A stretch of DNA of 6,848 nt from Nitrosomonadales bacterium (GTDB lineage: Bacteria; Pseudomonadota; Gammaproteobacteria; Burkholderiales; Gallionellaceae), in contig JACREA010000173.1 in the NCBI GenBank assembly GCA_016218465.1, positions 1 through 6,848 on the forward strand. The letters are read 5' to 3'. Within the stretch, counting starts at the first letter, position 1; each line of letters starts with the position of its first letter. The notes below the pieces were generated by a model. That model saw only the letters and a program-made list of their open reading frames with translations. It did not search any database and had not been told where the DNA came from. Shown piece after piece: positions 1-6,319 of the stretch. Made by a program: the position numbers and the translations under genes.

Positions 1-870
1 ATTTTGAATTTGCTCGCGCATCTGCTCGATGAGTATCTTCATCTCCATCGCGCTACGCGATACTTCTGCATCCACAGATTTGGAGCCGAGCGTATTGGCC
101 TCACGGTTCAGTTCCTGCATCGAAAAATCCAGCCGTTTGCCAACAGCCCCGCCCTGCGTGAGGATGCGGCGCATTTCAGTGAGATGGCTGGCAAGTCGCG
201 ACAGCTCCTCGTCCACGTCTATCTTGCTGGCGAACAGCGTGATTTCCTGTCGGATACGTTCGTCCGGTGAATCCTGTGCAGGTGCATTCTGCATTGCCTC
301 TCGCAGCCGGGCAATCAGCTTTTGCTCGTAAGCGGCGATTGCGGCGGGCACATGCGGCATTACGCTGTTGCGCAGCGCCTCGATTTTTTCCACGCGCTGA
401 AGCAAGAAGTCCTTGAGTTTTTCGCCTTCGCGCGCGCGCGCAGCGGAAAATTCCATTAATGCAGTTTGCATCAAGTCGAACAGCGCGACGTTCAGTTCGT
501 CTGTAGACGCACTGGGAGTTTCCAGTACGCCGTTCCAGCGCAACACGTCGGCTACGCTCAAGGACCGCACATCGGGGAGTGCATCCTGTACTGCTTTGCT
601 CCATGTGGCGAGCTGTCTCAACAGGTTGTGATTCAGTGTGGCACCGTTTTGAGCGCTGCGTGCCGCATAGTTGATGCGGCACTCCACTTTGCCGCGCTGC
701 AATTGTGCAGTAATCGCCTCGCGCAACCCATTTTCAAAACAGCGCAACTCATCCGGCATGCGGAGCTGGATATCGAGATAGCGATGGTTGACAGCGCGCA
801 GCTCCAGCGTTAGCGAACCGTTTTCGAGTTCCGCGCTTGCGGTGGCGTAGCCGGTCATACTGAGAATCAT
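1..870 (-). CDS. yicC: YicC family endoribonuclease (3' end just outside window)
   Basis: The reverse strand reads 290 codons without a stop, from ATG at 870 to the window edge. The family is usually about 287-297 residues, so only a few codons are missing. Visible family hallmarks are an N-terminal SMTGYA (residues 4-9), ELRAVNHRYLD with a following RMPDELR block, GKVECRINY, and the strongly conserved C-terminal part (DUF1732): DERIRQEITLFASKIDVDEE, then RLDFSMQELNREANTLGSKS and IEQMREQIQN. YicC proteins are cytoplasmic; E. coli YicC is linked to RNA cleavage and small-RNA turnover (family knowledge). The start is supported by GGAAG ten bases upstream. The gene diverges from the phosphatase gene. 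A run of alternating CG (about 430-441) lies in an Ala/Arg-rich stretch. Recognition is very secure; the precise RNA substrate here is unknown. Confidence 0.95.
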   Translation of the reverse strand, partial: MILSMTGYATASAELENGSLTLELRAVNHRYLDIQLRMPDELRCFENGLREAITAQLQRGKVECRINYAARSAQNGATLNHNLLRQLATWSKAVQDALPDVRSLSVADVLRWNGVLETPSASTDELNVALFDLMQTALMEFSAARAREGEKLKDFLLQRVEKIEALRNSVMPHVPAAIAAYEQKLIARLREAMQNAPAQDSPDERIRQEITLFASKIDVDEELSRLASHLTEMRRILTQGGAVGKRLDFSMQELNREANTLGSKSVDAEVSRSAMEMKILIEQMREQIQN

Positions 871-950
871 GTCAAGGGCTTCCGAAAAAGGACTGTGCTG
901 AATTGACTCATTATATTACGATTGCATCCTGTGAAATTTTCCAATCTCTT
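871..950. promoter_or_regulatory. Divergent promoter region between yicC and the PP2C gene
   Basis: This short gap must hold promoters for two diverging genes. For yicC, the minus strand carries a perfect TATAAT (910-915 on the + strand). Its best -35 is weak, at 932-937. For the phosphatase, TTGACT at 903-908 is a good -35 candidate, but only a poor -10 (CATCCT, about 925-930) lies 16 bases further on. The elements overlap, so the two promoters may compete. Assignment is by eye against the sigma-70 consensus only. Confidence 0.35.
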
Positions 951-1745
951 ATGAACTTCTCGATACACCAAGCCAGCCATATCGGAAATCGCAAATACAA
1001 TCAGGACCGTGTTGCATATGCCTACAGTAACGAAGCGCTGCTATTGGTATTGGCCGACGGCATGGGCGGCCATTTGCATGGCGAGTTGGCCGCGAGCCTG
1101 ACTATCGAGACATTTGTTGAAACATTTGGCCGGCTTGCGCATCCGCACATCGCCGATCCGGATGAATTTATCTCGAATACCATGCGCCATGCCCATGAGC
1201 GCATCATGAAGCTTCCGCACGACAGGGATATGGGCGGCTTTCCGGGGACAACCTGTGTTGCAGTATTGGTGCAGGATGACAGGATGCATTGGGGGCATGC
1301 AGGAGACTCGCGCCTTTACTTGCTGCGCGACGGCAAGGTGATGGCCAGGACACGCGACCACTCGATAGTTCAGCACTGGTTCGAACAGGGCATGATTTCC
1401 GCAGAGCAAGCGCGCAACCATCCGCAGCGCAACCAGATCACCCATTGCCTCGGCGGTATCGGGGAAGCTTTCCGGATGGAGCACGGCAAACCTGTCGCGC
1501 TGCAACCCGGCGATGTTTTGTTGTTGGGTAGCGACGGCCTGTGGGGTCCGTTCAGCGATCAGGAGCTTATCGATGCTTTCAAATCACTTCCGGTGACCGA
1601 AGTGCTCGATGGGTTGATCGAACGCGCTCTGAAGCGCGGGACCGGGCATTCCGATAACGTCACCGGGGTTGCGGTGCGTTGGGGCGGCAGTGAAACTGCC
1701 CACAATACCGCCGAACCGGTTAGTCACGTTCTTGATATCGCCTAG
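951..1745 (+). CDS. PP2C-type (PPM family) serine/threonine protein phosphatase
   Basis: A 264-residue cytoplasmic protein consisting of a single PP2C domain, which removes phosphate from Ser/Thr of proteins using two metal ions. The classical motifs occur in order: NQDR (17-20), ADGMGGH (35-41), PGTT (98-101), GHAGDSRLYLLRDG (115-128), TRDHS (134-138), GSDGLW (193-198) and SDNVT (234-238). The metal-ligand acids D19, D36, D195 and D235 are all present, so an active enzyme is expected. The start is placed at ATG 951 because the domain begins directly after it. A longer frame from TTG 903 would add 16 residues with no family resemblance, and that TTG fits better as part of a promoter. No obvious Shine-Dalgarno precedes 951, so the start is the least certain part. 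No partner kinase is visible; it could lie outside the window. Confidence 0.93.
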   Translation: MNFSIHQASHIGNRKYNQDRVAYAYSNEALLLVLADGMGGHLHGELAASLTIETFVETFGRLAHPHIADPDEFISNTMRHAHERIMKLPHDRDMGGFPGTTCVAVLVQDDRMHWGHAGDSRLYLLRDGKVMARTRDHSIVQHWFEQGMISAEQARNHPQRNQITHCLGGIGEAFRMEHGKPVALQPGDVLLLGSDGLWGPFSDQELIDAFKSLPVTEVLDGLIERALKRGTGHSDNVTGVAVRWGGSETAHNTAEPVSHVLDIA

Positions 1746-1801
1746 AATATTTTCGTTTCAATTCGAGTTCGCTACATCATACATAACATTGAGAAATCAA
1801 C

Positions 1802-2518
1802 ATGCGCCCTAGCCAAAGATCTCCAAGACAATTGCGTTCGATACGCATCACCCGCCATTACACAAAACACGCCGAAGGGTCGGTGTTGATCGAGTGCGGC
1901 GACACCAAAGTCATCTGCACGGCCACAGTGGATGAAAAAATACCGCCTCACAAAAGGGGTAGCGGCGAAGGGTGGGTGACGGCGGAATACGGCATGCTGC
2001 CGCGCTCAACCAACGAGCGCATGGGGCGAGAAGCCGCCAAAGGCAAGCAATCCGGGCGCACGCAAGAAATTCAGCGGCTGATCGGGCGCAGCCTGCGAGC
2101 CGTGGTGGATTTGCAGAAACTCGGCGAGCGTACCATCCTGATCGATTGTGACGTCATTCAGGCCGACGGCGGCACGCGCACTGCCAGCATCACCGGAGCA
2201 TTTGTCGCGCTTTATGACGCGGTGAGGGACTTGCTTGGCAAAGGCCTGATAAAAGAATCTCCGCTCAAGGATTTCATCGCTGCAGTCTCAGTCGGCATCT
2301 ATCAAAGCACGCCGGTGCTGGATCTGGATTATGAGGAAGACTCCGCCTGCGACACCGACATGAACGTGGTGATGCTGGGCAACGGACGCTTTGTCGAAGT
2401 GCAAGGGACGGCGGAAGGCCACGCCTTCAGTCCTGCCGAGATGGATGCGATGCTGGCGCTGGCGCAAAGCGGCATTAACGAATTGATTGCAATACAGCGG
2501 GCAGCGTTGGAAAGCTAA
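1802..2518 (+). CDS. rph: Ribonuclease PH (tRNA 3'-end processing phosphorolytic exoribonuclease)
   Basis: A 238-residue protein, full length for the family, that trims the 3' ends of tRNA precursors using phosphate and releases nucleoside diphosphates. It opens with RPSQRSPRQLR like other RNase PH proteins. The phosphate-binding arginine R86 sits in SGRTQEIQRLIGR (84-96). AEYGMLPRST (61-70), DGGTRTASITGAF (122-134) and the acidic cluster around D174-D186 that forms the metal site are intact. The C-terminus VQGTAEGHAFS is typical. It starts 56 bp after the phosphatase gene; the Shine-Dalgarno is weak (GAG about 8 bases upstream). Co-transcription with the phosphatase is possible. It is followed within 6 bases by a strong hairpin. 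Confidence 0.97.
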   Translation: MRPSQRSPRQLRSIRITRHYTKHAEGSVLIECGDTKVICTATVDEKIPPHKRGSGEGWVTAEYGMLPRSTNERMGREAAKGKQSGRTQEIQRLIGRSLRAVVDLQKLGERTILIDCDVIQADGGTRTASITGAFVALYDAVRDLLGKGLIKESPLKDFIAAVSVGIYQSTPVLDLDYEEDSACDTDMNVVMLGNGRFVEVQGTAEGHAFSPAEMDAMLALAQSGINELIAIQRAALES

Positions 2519-2523
2519 ATGGG

Positions 2524-2554
2524 CCGTCATCCCGGCGCAAACCCGGAATGACGG
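2524..2554. repeat. REP-like hairpin downstream of rph
   Basis: CCGTCAT (2524-2530) pairs with ATGACGG (2548-2554). After one mismatch CCGG pairs with CCGG, giving an 11-bp stem and a 7-base loop six bases after the rph stop. There is no T-tract afterwards, so a standard intrinsic terminator is not supported. The sequence resembles the widespread CGTCATYCC...GGAATGACG intergenic repeat. It could protect the rph transcript 3' end. Confidence 0.6.
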
Positions 2555-2577
2555 GATTAACCTGGAAAACGCAATTG

Positions 2578-2711
2578 AGCCACGGATAAACACGGATTGA
2601 CACAGATGAACACTGGGTTGCATCAGCTTTTTTCCTATACCGTTTGGGTGAAATGCCAACCTCTCGTAATGCAATGTTTTATCCGTGTTTATCCGTGTAA
2701 ATCTGTGGCTA
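2578..2711. repeat. Long inverted repeat with 10-bp internal units (CACGGATAAA type)
   Basis: The left arm (2578-2612) and right arm (2677-2711) are imperfect inverted copies separated by about 64 bp. Each arm is itself a degenerate tandem of 10-bp units: CACGGATAAA, CACGGATTGA, CACAGATGAA on the left, and TTATCCGTGT twice followed by AAATCTGTGG on the right. Similar CACGGATAAA/CACAGATGAA repeats are scattered between genes in many environmental bacteria (general knowledge; function not settled). No protein is encoded; the apparent upstream extension of rdgB is only translation of the right arm. Confidence 0.7.
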
Positions 2712-2741
2712 ACTGAGGTTTCAGGATTTAAGGTTCGGCTA

Positions 2742-3332
2742 ATGCAAAAACTCGTTATCGCCTCAAACAACCCCGGCAAGCTGCGCGAATTCCAATTCCT
2801 GCTGCAGCCGCTCGGCATCGAGGTGTTGACGCAGGCGCAACTCGGTATCGAAGAAGCCGAAGAACCCCACTTTACTTTCATCGAGAACGCTCTCGCCAAG
2901 GCGCGTCACGTCAGCCGCCTTAGCGGCCTGCCCGCATTGGCGGACGATTCGGGCATCTGCGTTACAGCGTTGGGCGGTGCACCCGGAGTGTTCTCTGCGC
3001 GCTATGCCGGAAATGATCCGAAGTCTGACCAGCGTAACAATGAAAAACTGCTAATGGAAATGCGTGGCGTAGCGGAACGCCGCGCTCATTATTACTGTGT
3101 GCTGGCGCTGCTGCACCACGCCGACGACCCGCAGCCGCTGATCGCCGAAGGCGAATGGCACGGAGAGGTCGCCCACGAAGAACGCGGCGACGGCGGCTTC
3201 GGCTACGACCCGCTGTTCTGGCTTCCGGAACTTGGCAAGATGAGCGCGGAACTGTCGCGTGACGAGAAGCATGCCATCAGCCACCGCGGCAAGGCGCTAA
3301 AGATGCTGCTGGAGAAGCTGAAAGTAGCGTAG
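2742..3332 (+). CDS. rdgB: RdgB/HAM1 family dITP/XTP pyrophosphatase
   Basis: A 196-residue cytoplasmic enzyme (family about 197) that hydrolyses non-canonical purine nucleoside triphosphates (dITP, ITP, XTP) to the monophosphate and pyrophosphate, keeping them out of DNA and RNA. The signature motifs are all visible: SNNPGK (8-13), TFIENALAKA (45-54), ADDSG (67-71) with the catalytic acids, GVFSARYAG (82-90), GDGGFGYDPLF (149-159) and SHRGKAL (180-186). ATG 2742 is chosen because the family starts there and AAGG lies 8 bases upstream; an upstream in-frame ATG at 2685 lies in the inverted repeat and adds unrelated residues. rdgB is often next to hemW; here the two are separated by about 3.4 kb. 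Confidence 0.97.
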   Translation: MQKLVIASNNPGKLREFQFLLQPLGIEVLTQAQLGIEEAEEPHFTFIENALAKARHVSRLSGLPALADDSGICVTALGGAPGVFSARYAGNDPKSDQRNNEKLLMEMRGVAERRAHYYCVLALLHHADDPQPLIAEGEWHGEVAHEERGDGGFGYDPLFWLPELGKMSAELSRDEKHAISHRGKALKMLLEKLKVA

Positions 3333-3405
3333 TTTCAAGTAGCGCCCTGTAGTTAATGCAACACCGGTATCTGAATACGGCTCATGCATCACGGAGGGAA
3401 TCCAG

Positions 3406-3999
3406 ATGAACGCATTGTCAGCCAGTCGCTTCAGCCTGATGGTATTCTTGCTGCTATCCAGCCTGCCGGTTGCTGCGCATGCGAATGAGAAACCGGTCGT
3501 GCGCGTTGAGCATGTTGATCCGCTCTTTAATGTCCATAGTTCAATCATCCTGCCGCTGACGCCCTGTAACGCTTACCGGCTATTAACGGACTACAAAAGT
3601 CTGCCCAGTTACATACCCGGAATGCTGCAAGTTCGTCATAAACGGATATCACCTACCCGCGTCGACATCTGGCAGGAGGGTGAGGTCGAAGTGCTGTTCT
3701 TCCGGGTGAAGCTGGTGTCGTCGCTGGAAATGGAAGAAACGCCCGATCAGCGCATTGTCTTCAGACAAACCGGGGGCGACCTGGAATCCTACAGCGGCGA
3801 ATGGAATCTATCGAAAACGCCGGAAGGAACGGAAGTCAGCTATAACGCAACGATTACCTTAAAGCAGCAACAATTCATTCCTGCGTTCCTTGCCAAAACG
3901 GTTCTTGAAAATGAGGTGAGGGTGCGGTTCGAAGCTCTCGCAAGGGAATCGTCAAAAAGGAAAAACAAAGCCGTGCCAGAATGCCCCGCAGGCAAATAG
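3406..3999 (+). CDS. Secreted SRPBCC (START/COQ10-like) domain protein
   Basis: A 197-residue protein. Residues 1-26 form a signal peptide (R8, hydrophobic core LMVFLLLSSLPVAA, AHA cleavage site), so the mature protein is probably periplasmic. The remainder reads as one SRPBCC helix-grip domain of the polyketide cyclase/COQ10-like type: TDYKSLPSYIPG (61-72), alternating strands around IWQEGEVEVLFFRVKL, SGEWNLSKTPEGTEVSYNATI, and a final long helix (AFLAKTVLENEVRVRFEALA). Such domains hold hydrophobic ligands; the ligand here is unknown. The Shine-Dalgarno is strong (GGAGG 3393-3397, 8 bases before ATG), suggesting good independent translation. It lies 73 bp after rdgB in the same direction. 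Two AAGTAGCG direct repeats straddle the rdgB stop. The exact role is not recognisable. Confidence 0.85.
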   Translation: MNALSASRFSLMVFLLLSSLPVAAHANEKPVVRVEHVDPLFNVHSSIILPLTPCNAYRLLTDYKSLPSYIPGMLQVRHKRISPTRVDIWQEGEVEVLFFRVKLVSSLEMEETPDQRIVFRQTGGDLESYSGEWNLSKTPEGTEVSYNATITLKQQQFIPAFLAKTVLENEVRVRFEALARESSKRKNKAVPECPAGK

Positions 4000-4025
4000 C
4001 ACCTTAGGCACAAGCCAAGGCAACT

Positions 4026-4045
4026 AATGCGATCAGCATCGCATT
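4026..4045. terminator. Perfect 8-bp hairpin downstream of the SRPBCC gene
   Basis: AATGCGAT, a 4-base CAGC loop, then ATCGCATT: a perfect stem 26 bases after the SRPBCC stop. A second bulged hairpin (CCTTAGGC...GCCAAGG, about 4002-4022) lies just before it. Only a weak T-rich stretch follows, so intrinsic termination is plausible but not firm. Confidence 0.4.
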
Positions 4046-4168
4046 GCATTTGGAGCAACCATGCTGTGTCGCTCACGCATTTCAGGTGTGCGGCATGCGC
4101 AAAGAAGGCCGAGCAGGCCGATGGAAATGCAAGATCAGGGGTTTTGGATTTTGAACAGGAGAATTGAA

Positions 4169-4303
4169 ATGCGAAAACTTAATGTGATGCTGGCCCCTTT
4201 AATTCGCGTAAGGGGTAGTGTGCTGAAACAATTCACTCTGACCCCAGATGTTACTGAAACAATTCACTCTGACCCCAGGGGTGTTCGACCCCAGGTGTTC
4301 TGA
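4169..4303 (+). pseudogene. 5' stump of a truncated gene running into the left repeat
   Basis: ATG 4169 is preceded by an excellent Shine-Dalgarno (AGGAG 4157-4161, 7 bases away). It codes MRKLNVMLA, which looks like the start of a signal peptide (two basic residues, then hydrophobic). From about 4194 the sequence is repeat DNA, and the frame continues through it to a stop at 4301-4303, giving a 45-residue chimeric product with no resemblance to a protein family. I infer that a real, probably exported, protein gene was cut here and that its remainder is not in the window. The identity of the lost gene cannot be told from nine codons. A functional small protein is less likely. Confidence 0.5.
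4196..4246 (+). repeat. Left copy of the 51-bp inverted repeat
   Basis: It matches the reverse complement of 6624-6674 at 49 of 51 positions (differences at 4201 and near 4218). It reads CCTTTAATTCGCG, then TAAGGGGTAG, then the CTGAAACAATTCAC...TGACCCCA end. Internal pairing is possible in two mutually exclusive ways: CCCCTT with AAGGGG (4194-4215), or GGGGTAGTG with CACT-CTG-ACCCC, both using the same GGGG. Confidence 0.85.
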
Positions 4304-4310
4304 CCCCAGG
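4223..4310 (+). repeat. Tandem array built from the repeat end
   Basis: A 25-bp unit starting CTGAAACAATTCAC and ending TGACCCCAG occurs at 4223-4247 and again, identical, at 4254-4278 (31-bp period). Two shorter remnants follow: GTGTTCGACCCCAG (4281-4294) and GTGTTCTGACCCCAG (4296-4310), about 15 bp apart. The array stops about 10 bp before the end of the leftward nuclease-like gene, so it lies in its 3' untranslated region and could form structure there. The right-hand repeat has only one unit, so the expansion happened on the left. Confidence 0.85.
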
Positions 4311-4320
4311 TGTTGTGGTG

Positions 4321-4722
4321 CTATACGTGACACAACTTTCCCCACTGCCCCGCATAAGGAAGAAACGAATCTCTGACTTTGAACTGTTTGTTTTCCATTT
4401 TCGTAGTGTAGAGTCCAACATCGTTGCCCTTGATTTTTAGAACAGCACATTTCGGGATAACAAAGAAGCTGGCAACATCCTCTGCCACGATGACAAGAAC
4501 CAAGTAATCATAGTTTTTATCTACGTGATATATTGGATTGTTGGTACTCTCATTATTTAGTTCGCTGGCTTTCACCTGAATTCTAACAATACGTTGATCT
4601 CCAATGATTGCAGTAATGTCGTAGTCGTCTTGATTGGCCTTGATTGCGAGATATGCCTCCATACCCCTCCTCAGTAGCTCTGCCAAAACCAAGTGCTCAG
4701 CATACTTTCCAATATATTTCAT
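4321..4722 (-). CDS. Small PD-(D/E)XK-superfamily nuclease-like protein
   Basis: A 133-residue protein. The N-terminal helix carries GKYAEHLVLAELLRRG (5-20) with E9, followed by N30 and YDI (D35), then RIQVKAS (47-53) with Q49 and K51. This E...D...QxK arrangement is the core of PD-(D/E)XK nucleases such as small resolvase-like or intron-associated endonucleases; Q replaces the usual E/D before K, as in several such families. A hydrophobic strand YDYLVLVIV follows. ATG 4722 is chosen because GGAG lies 9 bases upstream and the domain begins there; a longer in-frame start at 4767 adds basic residues of no family character. It lies 74 bp downstream of the GldG-like gene, same strand, with a small hairpin (GCGAAC-N8-GTTCGC, 4746-4765) between. 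DNA cleavage is inferred from motifs only; the substrate is unknown. Confidence 0.65.
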   Translation of the reverse strand: MKYIGKYAEHLVLAELLRRGMEAYLAIKANQDDYDITAIIGDQRIVRIQVKASELNNESTNNPIYHVDKNYDYLVLVIVAEDVASFFVIPKCAVLKIKGNDVGLYTTKMENKQFKVRDSFLPYAGQWGKLCHV

Positions 4723-4796
4723 GGATGCACTCCAGTCTCGATAACGCGAACCCCGTGTCGTTCGCAACTACATAAAACCTGAATCAAACTGAAAAA

Positions 4797-5987
4797 CTAA
4801 AATTCAAGCTTCTCGGCAGTAATATCAACGGTATAACCAATATCTTCCATCGTTCCAGTCACAATTACCTGACATAATTGGGAATCGCAATCCATTAAGA
4901 TTTTTTTTCTTTGTTCCCTAGATAATTTTGAAGTTGTAATATAAATACTCTTCGTGTCTTTTCGATTTGCGGATCTTTTCATAAAAACCTTGTCGCTATG
5001 CATGGCGCTCGTGTAAATAAACCCGCCAACTCTAACTTTTTTCCCATTCAGCGATTTTGCATCAAGTATCAAGTCAGCAACGTCCATAAGTGCTGGCGTC
5101 TTCAGCTCACCGTCATCTGCCAACCAGTTAAGCATGTTCTGGAAGAAATCCTTATTTCCTGCCCTCATGAATCTGTTGGCTGCAAAGTCAGAATCTCCTA
5201 CCACTAAAATTATGCCCGCTGTTTTCTTGCTTTTCTGCTCTTCACCAGCTTTATTGTCTCCGAGGTTTACATTCACTGTGGTGACTGCCACCACACTGAT
5301 CGGTCCGCGCTTGTGCTTGTCAGCGTCAAATTCTTCGTCTGCCTTGGTCAGCTTCCCGAGATCGCTGGTAACTGACAGTTGAACTGTCCAACTATTATCG
5401 CTCGTCTTTACAAGATTCCAACTGCCCTTGGCAGGATCTTCTTTTATATGAACAGAGCGTGCTATAGGAAAGAAAGTGAACTGCTCAAATTTACGGGTAA
5501 CGGGGTGATTCTTGTCATATTGCACCCCCTTGGGTATCGCGATATTGCTGCCGGAATCCCGGCTCGTTTTATCAAAAATGATATCGTTCGTGAACTCGAA
5601 GCCGAACCCGCCCAGATAGCTTGTAAGCTTTGGCAACCCGCCGCTGGGATCAACCATGAAAAGCACTCGCCCGCCTTTTTTGACGAACGCCGTTATCTTG
5701 TCCAGCTCGGCTGGCAAATAGTCCGTTTCGGGTCCGCTCACCACCAATACAGCAGCATCCTCCGGCACCTTTTCCGAGTTGACTAACAGCAGTTCGCGTA
5801 CCTGATGGTTTTCCCTCTCGATTGCATCCTTGACATACGAGTAACCATTTTCTTCCTTGTTATCGATAAGCTTCTCGCCGTGCCCCGTGACAAAGTAAAT
5901 AACATTAGCTGCACTCGCCGACGATGCGAAAGCTACAGCAACTAATCCAAAAGCAAACACAGCGGCAAAAGTTCTAGACAGCTTCAT
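4797..5987 (-). CDS. Secreted GldG/ABC-auxiliary-like protein with extra C-terminal domain
   Basis: A 396-residue protein. Residues 1-26 are a clear signal peptide (K2/R5, hydrophobic core, SASA cleavage site), so it is probably a soluble periplasmic protein; there is no lipobox and no other membrane segment. Residues about 28-292 resemble the GldG-like 'ABC-type uncharacterised transport' auxiliary domain: YFVTGHGE (31-38), GYSYVKDAIE, VPEDAAVLVVSGPE, a KKGGRVLFMVDP block, FTNDIIFD, and late VVGDSDFAANRF plus NKDFFQNMLNWL. Residues about 300-396 look like a separate beta-rich, perhaps OB-fold domain (SLNGKKVRVGGFIYTS; C367 and C372; VIVTGTMEDIGYTVDI). Usual relatives sit with ABC-2 permease genes and have membrane helices; neither is seen here. 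The start is supported by GGAAG 7 bases upstream. No convincing promoter was found upstream (a TATAAC lies at about 6042-6047). Its function is not known. Confidence 0.75.
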   Translation of the reverse strand: MKLSRTFAAVFAFGLVAVAFASSASAANVIYFVTGHGEKLIDNKEENGYSYVKDAIERENHQVRELLLVNSEKVPEDAAVLVVSGPETDYLPAELDKITAFVKKGGRVLFMVDPSGGLPKLTSYLGGFGFEFTNDIIFDKTSRDSGSNIAIPKGVQYDKNHPVTRKFEQFTFFPIARSVHIKEDPAKGSWNLVKTSDNSWTVQLSVTSDLGKLTKADEEFDADKHKRGPISVVAVTTVNVNLGDNKAGEEQKSKKTAGIILVVGDSDFAANRFMRAGNKDFFQNMLNWLADDGELKTPALMDVADLILDAKSLNGKKVRVGGFIYTSAMHSDKVFMKRSANRKDTKSIYITTSKLSREQRKKILMDCDSQLCQVIVTGTMEDIGYTVDITAEKLEF

Positions 5988-6319
5988 TATTTCTTCCTAA
6001 TGTGTGAGGTAGTATGTGGTGACGTTATTTAAGTCTGTTGCGTTATACATATCCTAGCATCTTCCAATATGAAATGGGTCTGAGCGGCTGAAGTTCTGAA
6101 TCGGTCATTATGGAGGCTAACGTGGTCAGCATCGAAATCATTTCTCCAGCATGGGACGCACCCTAACCCGTGCCAAGCAGATGGTCAATAAGCCGAGTTA
6201 TCTAGATATTTGATGAACGGCTGCAAATGGCGCGTTGCGACTATAGCAAGCAGCAATTGCTTTGCCAGAAAGCGATCTTTGGTAATACCCGTTCTGGTAA
6301 AGAATCAATGGGGCTAACG
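5988..6319. other. Intergenic stretch with no recognisable gene
   Basis: This gap separates the GldG-like gene from the hemW-related sequence. It should contain the leftward promoter. It holds two short + frames: ATG 6110 (18 codons, with an internal GTG 6122 preceded by GGAGG), and ATG 6151, coding MGRTLTRAKQMVNKPSYLDI. Neither is identifiable and both may be debris. An 11-bp inverted repeat with one mismatch (CTTTGCCAGAA 6260-6270, TTCTGGTAAAG 6292-6302) sits just before the hemW-like repeat begins. Confidence 0.5.

Noticed and set aside
427..441. Alternating CG run in yicC as a special element
   Set aside because: It encodes Ala-Arg residues in frame within a conserved gene and is explained by codon use.
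176..682. 168-codon leftward frame overlapping yicC
   Set aside because: It is another frame on the same strand as yicC; composition (Arg/Cys rich) and overlap with a conserved gene show it is a shadow.
903..950. TTG 903 as the start of the phosphatase gene, adding 16 residues
   Set aside because: The added residues do not fit the PP2C domain, and TTGACT fits better as a -35 element.
2685..2741. Upstream in-frame ATG for rdgB
   Set aside because: It lies in the right arm of the CACGGATAAA inverted repeat; ATG 2742 has a Shine-Dalgarno and matches the family N-terminus.
4223..4310. Possible CRISPR array
   Set aside because: Only two exact units with a 6-bp gap and two short remnants; no spacers of normal size and no cas genes.
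4723..4767. Longer start for the nuclease-like gene (ATG complementary to 4765-4767)
   Set aside because: The extension lacks domain character, and its start would fall just beyond a hairpin; GGAG sits correctly before 4722.
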